In this document: positions 36,106 to 49,523 of the stretch, in pieces
Layout: the number at the start of each line of letters is the position of its first letter
How positions within the stretch are numbered: position 1 is the first letter of the stretch
Assembly: GCA_964036665.1 (NCBI GenBank)
Contig: OZ038531.1
Span: 13,206,168 to 13,270,167 of the forward strand
Reading direction: 5' to 3'
Source: Gordius sp. MW1
Taxonomy: Eukaryota > Nematomorpha > Gordioida > Gordea > Gordiidae
DNA: 64,000 nt
Made by a program: the position numbers and the translations under genes
The notes under the pieces: model-generated
What the model saw: only the letters and a program-made list of their open reading frames with translations
Database searches by the model: none
Told to the model about the DNA's origin: nothing

Positions 36106-37828
36106 GAGAATCCTATTATCCTCGATTTACTTCCGAAAAGAGGTTTTAAGGTGCGAGAACTATCATTTTGACAAAAGACAACGTTTTATTGTTGCGATTA
36201 GTTTGTTGTATCGCAACGTGAGTGCTTAATTTTTCAAAAATGCATTATGTGATCATGATTTCAAAGTAATGGTTTTCAGATTCTGATAAATTTTTACTTT
36301 TTATCATCGAAACCACGTCTGAAAACGACAACTTTCATCGGATGCATACGGTTGAAAGAAAAATATGTGATAAATTTTGAGGTAAAAATTATTATTTTTT
36401 TCGATTCTATGTGAAAGAGCATGAAAAAATATATAAAAGTAAGCCAATTTGAGAATCCTATTATCCTCGATTGACTTCTGAAAAGAGGTTTTAAGCTGCG
36501 AGAACTATCATTTTGACAAAAGACAACGTTTTATTGTTGCGATTAGTTTGTTGTATCGCAACGTGAGTGCTTAATTTTTGAAAAATGCTCTATGCGATTA
36601 TGATTTCAAAGTAATAGTTTTCTGATTCTGATAAATTTTTACTTTTCATCATGGAAACCACGTCTGAAAACGACAACTTTCATCGGATGAATACGGTTCA
36701 AAGAAAAATATGTGAAAATTTAGAGGTAAAATATTTATTTTTTTCGATTCTATGTGAAAGAGCATGAAAAAATATATAAAAGTAAGACAATTTGAGAATC
36801 CTATTATCCTCGATTTACTTCCTAAAAGAGGTTTTAAGCTGCGAGAACTATCATTTTGACAAAAGACAACGTTTTATTGTTGCGATTAGTTTGTTGTATC
36901 GCAACGTGAGTGCTTAATTTTTCAAAAATGCATTATGTGATCATGATTTCAAAGTAATAGTTTTCAGATTCTGATAAATTTTTACTTGGGATCATAGAAA
37001 CCACGTCTGAAAACGACACCTTTCGTCGGATGCATACGGTAGAAAGAAAAATATGTGAAAAAATTTTGAGGTAAAAATATTTATTTTTTTCGATTCTATG
37101 TAAAAGAGCATGAAAAAATATATAAAAGTAAGCCAATTTGAGAATCCTATTATCCTCGTTTTACTTCCGAAAAGAGGTTTTAAGCTGCGAGAACTATCAT
37201 TTTGACAAAAGACAACGTTTTATTGTTGCGATTAGTTTATTGTATCGCAACGTGAGTGCTTAATTTTTCAAAAATGCACTATGCGATCATGATTTTAAAG
37301 TAATAGTTTTCTGATTCGATAAATTTTTACTTTTTATCATCGAAACCACGTCTGAAAACGACAACTTTCATCGGATGCATACGGTTGAAAGAAAAATATA
37401 TGAAAAATTTTGAGGTAAAAATATTTATTTTTTTCAATTCTATGTGAAAGAGCGTAAAAAAATATATAAAAGTAAGCCAATTTGAGAATCCTATTATCCT
37501 CGATTGACTTCCGCAAAGAGGTTTTAAGCTGCGATAACTATCACTTTGACAAAAGACAACGTTTTATTGTTGCGATTAGTTTGTTGTATCGCAACGTGAG
37601 TGCTTAATTTTTCAAAAATGCATTATGTGATCATGATTTCAAAGTAATGGTTTTCAGATTCTGATAAATTTTTACTTTTTATCATCGAAACCACGTCTGA
37701 AAACGACAACTTTCATCGGATGCATACGGTTGAAAGAAAAATATGTGAAAAATTTTGAGGTAAAAATTATTATTTTTTTCGATTCTATGTGAAAGAGCAT
37801 GAAAAAATATATAAAAGTAAGCCAATTT
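36106..37828 (+). repeat. Five mixed monomers
   Basis: Monomers start at 36106, 36451, 36794, 37140 and 37484. Features include TAATGGTTTTCAG with AAAAATTATTATTTT at about 36270-36400, repeated at about 37650-37780; GATTCGATAAAT near 37316, which lacks two bases; and CTGCGATAACTATCACTTTG near 37530. No gene or insertion. Confidence 0.8.
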
Positions 37829-39552
37829 GAGAATCCTATTATCCTCGATTGACTTCTGAAAAGAGGTTTTAAGCTGCGAGAACTATCATTTTGACAAAAG
37901 ACAACGTTTTATTGTTGCGATTAGTTTGTTGTATCGCAACGTGAAAGCTTAATTTTTCAAAAATGCATTATGTGATCATGATTTCAAAGTAATAGTTTTC
38001 AGATTTTGATAAATTTTTACTTGGGATCATAGAAACCACGTCTGAAAACGACACCTTTCGTCGGATGCATACGGTAGAAAGAAAAATATGTGAAAAAATT
38101 TTGAGGTAAAAATATTTATTTTTTTCGATTCTATGTAAAAGAGCATGAAAAAATATATAAAAGTAAGCCAATTTGAGAATCCTATTATCCTCGATTGACT
38201 TCTGAAAAGAGGTTTTAAGCTGCGAGAACTATCATTTTGACAAAAGACAACGTTTTATTGTTGCGATTAGTTTGTTGTATCGCAACGTGAGTGCTTAATT
38301 TTTGAAAAATGCTCTATGCGATTATGATTTCAAAGTAATAGTTTTCTGATTCTGATAAATTTTTACTTTTCATCATGGAAACCACGTCTGAAAACGACAA
38401 CTTTCATCGGATGAATACGGTTCAAAGAAAAATATGTGAAAATTTAGAGGTAAAATATTTATTTTTTTCGATTCTATGTGAAAGAGCATGAAAAAATATA
38501 TAAAAGTAAGACAATTTGAGAATCCTATTATCCTCGATTTACTTCCGAAAAGAGGTTTTAAGCTGCGAGAACTATCATTTTGACAAAAGACAACGTTTTA
38601 TTGTTGCGATTAGTTTGTTGTATCGCAACGTGAAAGCTTAATTTTTCAAAAATGCATTATGTGATCATAATTTCAAAGTAATAGTTTTCAGATTTTGATA
38701 AATTTTTACTTGGGATCATAGAAACCACGTCTGAAAACGACACCTTTCGTCGGATGCATACGGTAGAAAGAAAAATATGTGAAAAAATTTTGAGGTAAAA
38801 ATATTTATTTTTTTCGATTCTATGTAAAAGAGCATGAAAAAATATATAAAAGTAAGCCAATTTGAGAATCCTATTATCCTCGATTGACTTCTGAAAAGAG
38901 GTTTTAAGCTGCGAGAACTATCATTTTGACAAAAGACAACGTTTTATTGTTGCGATTAGTTTGTTGTATCGCAACGTGAGTGCTTAATTTTTGAAAAATG
39001 CTCTATGCGATTATGATTTCAAAGTAATAGTTTTCTGATTCTGATAAATTTTTACTTTTCATCATGGAAACCACGTCTGAAAACGACAACTTTCATCGGA
39101 TGAATACGGTTCAAAGAAAAATATGTGAAAATTTAGAGGTAAAATATTTATTTTTTTCGATTCTATGTGAAAGAGCATGAAAAAATATATAAAAGTAAGA
39201 CAATTTGAGAATCCTATTATCCTCGATTTACTTCCGAAAAGAGGTTTTAAGCTGCGAGAACTATCATTTTGACAAAAGACAACGTTTTATTGTTGCGATT
39301 AGTTTGTTGTATCGCAACGTGAAAGCTTAATTTTTCAAAAATGCATTATGTGATCATGATTTCAAAGTAATAGTTTTCAGATTTTGATAAATTTTTACTT
39401 GGGATCATAGAAACCACGTCTGAAAACGACACCTTTCGTCGGATGCATACGGTAGAAAGAAAAATATGTGAAAAAATTTTGAGGTAAAAATATTTATTTT
39501 TTTCGATTCTATGTAAAAGAGCATGAAAAAATATATAAAAGTAAGCCAATTT
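37829..39552 (+). repeat. 689-bp dimer: two full copies plus a leading half
   Basis: Full copies are 38175-38863 and 38864-39552 (343 + 346 bp each). The monomer 37829-38174 matches the second half of the dimer. The second monomer carries GTGAAAGCTTAATTTTT, CAGATTTTGAT and TTTCGTCGG. The first carries CTTCTGAAAAG, TTTTTGAAAAATGC, CTTTTCATCATGG and AAGACAATTTG. A single difference noticed is ATCATAATTTC at about 38667 against ATCATGATTTC. Confidence 0.9.
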
Positions 39553-40242
39553 GAGAATCCTATTATCCTCGATTTACTTCCGAAAAGAGGTTTTAAGCTG
39601 CGAGAACTATCATTTTGACTAAAGACAACGTTTTATTGTTGCGATTAGTTTATTGTATCGCAACGTGAGTGCTTAATTTTTAAAAAATGCACTATGCGAT
39701 CATGATTTTAAAGTAATAGTTTTCTGATTCGATAAATTTTTACTTTTTATCATCGAAACCACGTCTGAAAACGACAACTTTCATCGGATGCATACGGTTG
39801 AAAGAAAAATATGTGAAAAATTTTGAGGTAAAAATATTTATTTTTTTCAATTCTATGTGAAAGAGCGTAAAAAAATATATAAAAGTAAGCCAATTTGAGA
39901 ATCCTATTATCCTCGATTGACTTCCGCAAAGAGGTTTTAAGCTGCGAGAACTATCATTTTGACAAAAGACAACGTTTTATTGTTGCGATTAGTTTGTTGT
40001 ATCGCAACGTGAGTGCTTAATTTTTCAAAAATGCATTATGTGATCATGATTTCAAAGTAATAGTTTTCAGATTTTGATAAATTTTTACTTGGGATCATAG
40101 AAACCACGTCTGAAAACGACACCTTTCGTCGGATGCATACGGTAGAAAGAAAAATATGTGAAAAAATTTTGAGGTAAAAATATTTATTTTTTTCGATTCT
40201 ATGTAAAAGAGCATGAAAAAATATATAAAAGTAAGCCAATTT
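39553..40242 (+). repeat. Two monomers preceding the ten-monomer duplication
   Basis: 39553-39896 has GATTCGATAAAT (two bases missing) and TTTTCAATTC, as in the monomer at 37140. 39897-40242 has CAGATTTTGAT and TTTCGTCGG, as in the preceding dimers, but lacks GTGAAAGC. They look like a rearranged continuation of the dimer block. Confidence 0.8.
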
Positions 40243-43200
40243 GAGAATCCTATTATCCTCGATTTACTTCAGAAAAGAGGTTTTAAGGTGCGAGAACTAT
40301 CATTTTGACAAAAGACAACGTTTTATTGTTGCGATTAGTTTGTTGTATCACAACGTGAGGGCTTAATTTTTGAAAACTGCTCTATGCGATTATGATTTCA
40401 AAGTAATAGTTTTCTGATTCTGATAAATTTTTACTTTTCATCATGGAAACCACGTCTGAAAACGAAAACTTTCATCGGATGAATACGGTTCAAAAAAAAA
40501 TATGTGAAAAATCTAGAGGTAAAATATTTATTTTTTTCGATTCTATGTGAAAGAGCATGAAAAAATATATAAAAGTAAGACAATTTGAGAATCCTATTAT
40601 CCTCGATTTACTTCCGAAAAGAGGTTTTAAGCTGCGAGAACTATCATTTTGACAAAAGACAACGTTTTATTGTTGCGATTAGTTTGTTGTATCGCAACGT
40701 GAGTGCTTAATTTTTGAAAATGGCTCTATGCGATCATGATTTCAAAGTAATAGTTTTCAGATTCTGATAAATTTTTACTTGGGATCATAGAAACCACGTC
40801 TGAAAACGACAACTTTCATCGGATGAATACGGTTCAAAGAAAAATATGTGAAAAATTTTGAGGTAAAAATATTTATTTTTTTCGATTCTATGTGAAAGAG
40901 CGTAAAAAAATATATAAAAGTAAGCCAATTTGAGAATCCTATTATCCTCGATTGACTTCCGCAAAGAGGTTTTAAGCTGCGAGAACTATCATTTTGACAA
41001 AAGACAACGTTTTATTGTTGCGATTAGTTTGTTGTATCGCAACGTGAGTGCTTAGTTTTTCAAAAATGCATTATGTGATCATGATTTCAAAGTAATAGTT
41101 TTCAGATTCTGATAAATTTTTACTTTTTATCATCGAAACCACGTCTGAAAACGACAACTTTCATCGGATGCATACGGTTGAAAGAAAAATATGTGAAAAA
41201 TTTTGAGGTAAAAATATTTATTTTTTTCGATTCTATGTGAAAGAGCATGAAAAAATATATAAAAGTAAGCCAATTTGAGAATCCTATTATCCTCGATTGA
41301 CTTCTGAAAAGAGGTTTTAAGCTGCGAGAACTATCATTTTGACAAAAGACAACGTTTTATTGTTGCGATTAGTTTGTTGTATCGCAACGTGAGTGCTTAA
41401 TTTTTGAAAACTGCTCTATGCGATTATGATTTCAAAGTAATAGTTTTTAGATTCTGATAAATTTTTACTTGGGATCATAGAAACCACGTCTGAAAACGAC
41501 AACTTTCATCGGATGAATACGGTTCAAAGAAAAATATGTGAATAATTTTGAGGTAAAAATATTTATTTTTTTCGATTCTATGTGAAAGAGCGTAAAAAAA
41601 TATATAAAAGTAAGCCAATTTGAGAATCCTATTATTCTCGATTGACTTCCGCAAAGAGGTTTTAAGCTGCGAGAACTATCATTTTGACAAAAGACAACGT
41701 TTTATTGTTGCGATTAGTTTGTTGTATCGCAACGTGAGTGCTTAGTTTTTCAAAAATGCATTATGTGATCATGATTTCAAAGTAATAGTTTTCAGATTCT
41801 GATAAATTTTTACTTTTTATCATCGAAACCACGTCTGAAAACGACAACTTTATACGGTTGAAAGAAAAATATGTGAAAAATTTTGAGGTAAAAATATTTA
41901 TTTTTTTCGATTCTATGTGAAAGAGCATGAAAAAATATATAAAAGTAAGCCAATTTGAGAATCCTATTATCCTCGATTGACTTCTGAAAAGAGGTTTTAA
42001 GCTGCGAGAACTATCATTTTGACAAAAGACAACGTTTTATTGTTGCGATTAGTTTGTTGTATCGCAACGTGAGTGCTTAATTTTTGAAAACTGCTCTATG
42101 CGATTATGACTTCAAAGTAATAGTTTTTAGATTCTGATAAATTTTTACTTGGGATCATAGAAACCACGTCTGAAAACGACAACTTTCATCGGATGAATAC
42201 GGTTGAAAGAAAAATATGTGAATAATTTTGAGGTAAAAATATTTATTTTTTTCGATTCTATGTGAAAGAGCATGAAAAATATATAAAAGTAAGCCAATTT
42301 GAGAATCCTATTATCCTCGATTGACTTCTGAAAAGAGGTTTTAAGCTGCCAGAACTATCATTTTGACAAAAGACAACGTTTTATTGTTGCGATTAGTTTG
42401 TTGTATCGCAACGTGAGTTCTTAATTTTTGAAAACTGCTCTATGCGATTATGATTTCAAAGTAATAGTTTTCTGATTATGACAAATTTATACTTTTCATC
42501 ATGGAAACCAAGTCTGAAAACGACAACTTTCATCGGATGAATACGGTTCAAAGAAAAATATGTGAAAAATTTAGAGGTAAAATATTTATTTTTTTCGATT
42601 CTATGTGAAAGAGCATGAAAAAATATATAAAAGCAAGACAATTTGAGAATCCTATTATCCTCGATTGACTTCCGAAAAGAGGTTTTAAGCTGCGAGAACT
42701 ATCATTTTGACAAAAGACAACGTTTTATAGTTGCGATTAGTTTGTTGTATCGCAACGTGACTGCTTAATTTTTGAAAATGGCTCTATGCGATCATGATTT
42801 CAAAGTAATAGTTTTCAGATTCTGATAAATTTTTACTTAAGATCATAGAAACCACGTCTGAAAACGACAACTTTCATCGGATGAATACGGTTCAAAGAAA
42901 AATATGTGAAAAATTTTGAGGTAAAAATATTTATTTTTTTCGATTTTATGTGAAAGAGCGTAAAAAAATATATAAAAGTAAGCCAATTTGAGAATCCTAT
43001 TATCCTCGATTTACTTCCGAAAAGAGGTTTTAAGCTGCGAGAACTATCATTTTGACAAAAGACAACGTTTTATTGTTGCGATTAGTTTGTTGTTTAGCAA
43101 CGTGAGTGCTTAATTTTTCAAAAATGCACTATGCGATCATGATTTTAAAGTAATAGTTTTCTGATTCTGATAAATTTTTACTTTTTATCATCGAAACCAC

Positions 43201-43678
43201 GTCTGAAAACGACAACTTTCATCGAATGCATACGGTTGAAAGAAAAATATGTGAAAAATTTTGAGGTAAAAATATTTATTTTTTTCGATTCTATGTGAAA
43301 GAGCGTAAAAAAATATATAAAAGTAAGCCAATTTGAGAATCCTATTATCCTCGATTGACTTCCGCAAAGAGGTTTTAAGCTGCGATAACTATAACTTTGA
43401 CAAAAGACAACGTTTTATTGTTGCGATTAGTTTGTTGTATCGCAACGTGAGTGCTTAATTTTTCAAAAATGCATTATGTGATCATGATTTCAAAGTAATA
43501 GTTTTCAGATCTGATAAATTTTTACTTGGGATCATAGAAACCATGTCTGAAAACGACACTTTCGTCGGATGCATACGGTAGAAAGAAAAATATGTGAAAA
43601 AATTTTGAGGTAAAAATATTTATTTTTTTCGATTCTATGTAAAAGAGCATGAAAAAATATATAAAAGTAAGCCAATTT
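40243..43678 (+). repeat. Ten-monomer tandem duplication, copy 1 (3436 bp)
   Basis: Monomers start at 40243, 40587, 40932, 41277, 41622, 41957, 42301, 42645, 42990 and 43335. Markers shared with copy 2 are CTTCAGAAAAG with AAGGTGCGAG (40270/43706), CTATTATTCTCG (41634/44725), a ten-base loss in CAACTTTATACGG (about 41848/44939), GATTATGACAAATTT (about 42475/45566) and CATCGAATGC (about 43220/46311). The offset is 3436 bp before the exchange in copy 2 and 3091 bp after it. Confidence 0.9.
41622..41956 (+). repeat. Shortened monomer (335 bp)
   Basis: CAACTTTCATCGGATGCATACGG is reduced to CAACTTTATACGG near 41848, removing the block that is otherwise among the most constant in the monomer. The same deletion is at 44713-45047 in copy 2. 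Confidence 0.88.
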
Positions 43679-46425
43679 GAGAATCCTATTATCCTCGATT
43701 TACTTCAGAAAAGAGGTTTTAAGGTGCGAGAACTATCATTTTGACAAAAGACAACGTTTTATTGTTGCGATTAGTTTGTTGTATCACAACGTGAGGGCTT
43801 AATTTTTGAAAACTGCTCTATGCGATTATGATTTCAAAGTAATAGTTTTCTGATTCTGATAAATTTTTACTTTTCATCTTGGAAACCACGTCTGAAAACG
43901 ACAACTTTCATCGGATGAATACGGTTCAAAAAAAAATATGTGAAAAATCTAGAGGTAAAATATTTATTTTTTTCGATTCTATGTGAAAGAGCATGAAAAA
44001 ATATATAAAAGTAAGACAATTTGAGAATCCTATTATCCTCGATTTACTTCCGAAAAGAGGTTTTAAGCTGCGAGAACTATCATTTTGACAAAAGACAACG
44101 TTTTATTGTTGCGATTAGTTTGTTGTATCGCAACGTGAGTGCTTAATTTTTGAAAATGGCTCTATGCGATCATGATTTCAAAGTAATAGTTTTCAGATTC
44201 TGATAAATTTTTACTTGGGATCATAGAAACCACGTCTGAAAACGACAACTTTCATCGGATGAATACGGTTGAAAGAAAAATATGTGAAAAATTTTGAGGT
44301 AAAAATATTTATTTTTTTCGATTCTATGTGAAAGAGCATGAAAAAATATATAAAAGTAAGCCAATTTGAGAATCCTATTATCCTCGATTGACTTCTGAAA
44401 AGAGGTTTTAAGCTGCGAGAACTATCATTTTGACAAAAGACAACGTTTTATTGTTGCGATTAGTTTGTTGTATCGCAACGTGAGTGCTTAATTTTTGAAA
44501 ACTGCTCTATGCGATTATGATTTCAAAGTAATAGTTTTTAGATTCTGATAAATTTTTACTTGGGATCATAGAAACCACGTCTGAAAACGACAACTTTCAT
44601 CGGATGAATACGGTTCAAAGAAAAATATGTGAATAATTTTGAGGTAAAAATATTTATTTTTTTCGATTCTATGTGAAAGAGCGTAAAAAAATATATAAAA
44701 GTAAGCCAATTTGAGAATCCTATTATTCTCGATTGACTTCCGCAAAGAGGTTTTAAGCTGCGAGAACTATCATTTTGACAAAAGACAACGTTTTATTGTT
44801 GCGATTAGTTTGTTGTATCGCAACGTGAGTGCTTAGTTTTTCAAAAATGCATTATGTGATCATGATTTCAAAGTAATAGTTTTCAGATTCTGATAAATTT
44901 TTACTTTTTATCATCGAAACCACGTCTGAAAACGACAACTTTATACGGTTGAAAGAAAAATATGTGAAAAATTTTGAGGTAAAAATATTTATTTTTTTCG
45001 ATTCTATGTGAAAGAGCATGAAAAACTATATAAAAGTAAGCCAATTTGAGAATCCTATTATCCTCGATTGACTTCTGAAAAGAGGTTTTAAGCTGCGAGA
45101 ACTATCATTTTGACAAAAGACAACGTTTTATTGTTGCGATTAGTTTGTTGTATCGCAACGTGAGTGCTTAATTTTTGAAAACTGCTCTATGCGATTATGA
45201 TTTCAAAGTAATAGTTTTTAGATTCTGATAAATTTTTACTTGGGATCATAGAAACCACGTCTGAAAACGACAACTTTCATCGGATGAATACGGTTGAAAG
45301 AAAAATATGTGAATAATTTTGAGGTAAAAATATTTATTTTTTTCGATTCTATGTGAAAGAGCATGAAAAATATATAAAAGTAAGCCAATTTGAGAATCCT
45401 ATTATCCTCGATTGACTTCTGAAAAGAGGTTTTAAGCTGCCAGAACTATCATTTTGACAAAAGACAACGTTTTATTGTTGCGATTAGTTTGTTGTATCGC
45501 AACGTGAGTTCTTAATTTTTGAAAACTGCTCTATGCGATTATGATTTCAAAGTAATAGTTTTCTGATTATGACAAATTTTTACTTTTCATCATGGAAACC
45601 ACGTCTGAAAACGACAACTTTCATCGGATGAATACGGTTCAAAGAAAAATATGTGAAAAATTTAGAGGTAAAATATTTATTTTTTTCGATTCTATGTGAA
45701 AGAGCATGAAAAAATATATAAAAGCAAGACAATTTGAGAAATCTATTATCCTCGATTGACTTCCGAAAAGAGGTTTTAAGCTGCGAGAACTATCATTTTG
45801 ACAAAAGACAACGTTTTATAGTTGCGATTAGTTTGTTGTATCGCAACGTGACTGCTTAATTTTTGAAAATGGCTCTATGCGATCATGATTTCAAAGTAAT
45901 AGTTTTCAGATTCTGATAAATTTTTACTTAAGATCATAGAAACCAGGTCTGAAAACGACAACTTTCATCGGATGAATACGGTTCAAAGAAAAATATGTGA
46001 AAAATTTTGAGGTAAAAATATTTATTTTTTTCGATTTTATGTGAAAGAGCGTAAAAAAATATATAAAAGTAAGCCAATTTGAGAATCCTATTATCCTCGA
46101 TTTACTTCCGAAAAGAGGTTTTAAGCTGCGAGAACTATCATTTTGACAAAAGACAACGTTTTATTGTTGCGATTAGTTTGTTGTATCGCAACGTGAGTGC
46201 TTAATTTTTCAAAAATGCACTATGCGATCATGATTTTAAAGTAATAGTTTTCTGATTCTGATAAATTTTTACTTTTTATCATCGAAACCACGTCTGAAAA
46301 CGACAACTTTCATCGAATGCATACGGTTGAAAGAAAGATATGTGAAAAATTTTGAGGTAAAAATATTTATTTTTTTCGATTCTATGTGAAAGAGCATGAA
46401 AAAATATATAAAAGTAAGCCAATTT
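43679..46425 (+). repeat. Ten-monomer tandem duplication, copy 2 with one monomer lost (2747 bp)
   Basis: Eight monomers start at 43679, 44023, 44368, 44713, 45048, 45392, 45736 and 46081. They match copy 1 in order, except that the two copy-1 monomers 40587 and 40932 are represented by one chimera at 44023-44367. The match ends late in the last monomer, which finishes GAGCATG where copy 1 has GAGCGTA. The tenth monomer of copy 1 (43335-43678) has no counterpart here. Confidence 0.9.
44023..44367 (+). repeat. Chimeric monomer from an adjacent-monomer crossover
   Basis: The head matches 40587-40931 (CGATTTACTTCC, GAAAATGGCTC, ACTTGGGATC, ATGAATACGG). The tail matches 40932-41276 (GGTTGAAAG, GAGCATG). 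The switch lies in the 8-bp shared stretch 44263-44270 (ATACGGTT). Its length is a normal 345 bp, so exactly one monomer was lost without a scar. Confidence 0.92.
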
Positions 46426-47114
46426 GAGAATCCTATTATCCTCGATTTACTTCCGAAAAGAGGTTTTAAGCTGAGAGAACTATCATTTTGATAAAAGACA
46501 ACGTTTTATTGTTGCGATTAGTTTGTAGTATAGCAACGTGAGTACTTAATTTTTCAAAAATGCACTATGCGATCATGATTTTAAAGTAATAGTTTTCAGA
46601 TTCTGATAAATTTTTAATTTTTATCATCGAAACCACGTCTGAAAACGACAACTTACATCGGATGCATACGGTTGAAAGAAAAATATGTGAAAAATTTTGA
46701 GGTAAAAATATTTATTTTTTTCGATTCTATGTGAAAGAGCATAAAAAAATATATAAAAGTAAGCCGATTTGAGAATCCTATTATCCTCGATTGACTTCTG
46801 AAAAGAGGTTTTAAGCTGCGAGAACTATCATTTTGACAAAAGACAACGTTTTATTGTTGCGATTAGTTTGTTGTATCGCAACGTGAGTGCTTAATTTTTG
46901 AAAACTGCTCTATGCGATTATGATTTCAAAGTAATAGTTTTCTGATTCTGATAAATTTTTACTTTTCATCATGGAAACCACGTCTGAAAACGACAACTTT
47001 CATCGGATGAATACGGTTCAAAGAAAAATATGTGAAAAATTTAGAGGTAAAATATTTATTTTTTTCGATTCTATGTGAAAGAGCATGAAAAAATATATAA
47101 AAGTAAGCCAATTT
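46426..47114 (+). repeat. Two monomers between duplicated blocks
   Basis: 46426-46770 has CTGAGAGAAC, TTGATAAAAG, GTAGTATAGCAAC and GTGAGTACTT, markers that recur at 48489, 50559, 54010 and 56769. 46771-47114 is A-like with CTTTTCATCATGG. No gene or insertion. Confidence 0.82.
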
Positions 47115-48150
47115 GAGAATCCTATTATCCTCGATTTACTTCCAAAAAGAGGTTTTAAGCTGCCAGAACTATTCATTTTGACCAAAGACAACGTTTTATT
47201 GTTGCGATTAGTTTGTTGTATCGCAACGTGAGTGCTTAATTTTTGAAAACTGCTCTATGCGATTATGATTTCAAAGTAATAGTTTTAAGATTCTGATAAA
47301 TTTTTACTTGGGATTATAGAAACCACGTCTGAAAACGACAACTTTCATCGGATGAATACGGTTCAAAGAAAAATATGTGAAAAATTTTGAGGTAAAAATA
47401 ATTATTTTTTTCGATTCTATGTGAAAGAGCATGAAAAAATATATAAAAGTAAGCCAATTTGAGAATCCTATTATCCTCGATTTACTTCCGAAAAGAGGTT
47501 TTAAGCTGCGAGAACTATCATTTTGACAAAAGACAACGTTTTATTGTTGCGATTAGTTTGTAGTATCGCAACGTGAGTACTTAATTTTTCAAAAATGCAC
47601 TATGCGATCATGATTTTAAAGTAATAGTTTTCTGATTCTGATAAATTTTTACTTTTTATCATCGAAACCACGTGTGAAAACGACAACTTTCATCGGATGC
47701 ATACGGTTGAAAGAAAAATATGTGAAAAATTTTGAGGTAAAAATATTTATTTTTTTCGATTCTATGTGAAAGAGCATGAAAAAATATATAAAAGTAAGCC
47801 AATTTGAGAATCCTATTATCCTCGATTGACTTCTGAAAAGAGGTTTTAAGCTGCGAGAACTATCATTTTGACAAATGACAACGTTTTATTGTTGCGATTA
47901 GTTTGTTGTATCGCAACGTGAGTGCTTAATTTTTGAAAACTGCTCTATGCGATTATGATTTCAAAGTAATAGTTTTTAGATTCTGATAAATTTTTACTTG
48001 GGATCATAGAAACCACGTCTGAAAACGACAACTTTCATCGGATGAATACGGTTCAAAGAAAAATATGTGAAAAATTTTGAGGTAAAAATATTTATTTTTT
48101 TCGATTCTATGTGAAAGAGCATGAAAAAATATATAAAAGTAAGCCAATTT

Positions 48151-48488
48151 GAGAATCCTATTATCCTCGATTGACTTCCGCAAAGAGGTTTTAAGCTGCG
48201 AGAACTATCATTTTGACAAAAGACAACGTTTTATTGTTGCGATTAGTTTGTTGTATCGCAAAGTGAGTGCTTAATTTATGCACTATGCGATCATGATTTT
48301 GAAGTAATAGTTTTCTGATTCTGATAAATTTTTACTTTTTATCATTGAAACCACGTCTGAGAACGACAACTTTCATCGGATGCATACGGTTGAAAGAAAA
48401 ATATGGGAAAAATTTTGAGGTAAAAATATTTGTTTTTTTCGATTCTATGTGAAAGAGCATGAAAAAATATATAAAAGTAAGCCAGTTT
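48151..48488 (+). repeat. Shortened monomer (338 bp)
   Basis: CTTAATTTATGCACTATG near 48272 lacks about eight bases present in its counterpart at 52629-52974 (CTTAATTTTTCAAAAATGC). The deletion therefore post-dates the block duplication or was repaired in the other copy. The tail ATATGGGAAAAATTTTG with TATTTGTTTTTTT recurs at about 50470. Confidence 0.85.
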
Positions 48489-48833
48489 GAGAATCCTATT
48501 ATCCTCGATTTACTTCCGAAAAGAGGTTTTAAGCTGCGAGAACTATCATTTTGATAAAAGACAACGTTTTATTGTTGCGATTAGTTTGTAGTATAGCAAC
48601 GTGAGTACTTAATTTTTCAAAAATGCACTATGCGATCATGATTTTAAAGTAATAGTTTTCAGATTCTGATAAATTTTTACTTGGGATCATAGAAACCACG
48701 TCTGAAAACGACAACTTTCATCGGATGAATACGGTTCAAAGAAAAATATGTGAAAAATTTTGAGGTAAAAATATTTATTTTTTTCGATTCTATGTGAAAG
48801 AGCATGAAAAAATATATAAAAGTAAGCCAATTT

Positions 48834-49523
48834 GAGAATCCTATTATCCTCGATTGACTTCTGAAAAGAGGTTTTAAGCTGCGAGAACTATCATTTTGAC
48901 AAATGACAACGTTTTATTGTTGCGATTAGTTTGTTGTATCGCAACGTGAGTGCTTAATTTTTGAAAACTGCTCTATGCGATTATGATTTCAAAGTAATAG
49001 TTTTTAGATTCTGATAAATTTTTACTTGGGATCATAGAAACCACGTCTGAAAACGACAACTTTCATCGGATGAATACGGTTCAAAGAAAAATATGTGAAA
49101 AATTTTGAGGTAAAAATATTTATTTTTTTCGATTCTATGTGAAAGAGCATGAAAAAATATATAAAAGTAAGCCAATTTGAGAATCCTATTATCCTCGATT
49201 GACTTCTGAAAAGAGGTTTTAAGCTGCGAGAACTATCATTTTGACAAATGACAACGTTTTATTGTTGCGATTAGTTTGTTGTATCGCAACGTGAGTGCTT
49301 AATTTTTGAAAACTGCTCTATGCGATTATGATTTCAAAGTAATAGTTTTTAGATTCTGATAAATTTTTACTTGGGATCATAGAAACCACGTCTGAAAACG
49401 ACAACTTTCATCGGATGAATACGGTTCAAAGAAAAATATGTGAAAAATTTTGAGGTAAAAATATTTATTTTTTTCGATTCTATGTGAAAGAGCATGAAAA
49501 AATATATAAAAGTAAGCCAATTT
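48834..49523 (+). repeat. Two identical adjacent monomers (345 bp each)
   Basis: 48834-49178 and 49179-49523 show no difference that I can see. Both match 47806-48150 as well, including GACAAATGACAAC. This is the simplest possible recent single-monomer amplification in the window. Confidence 0.88.
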
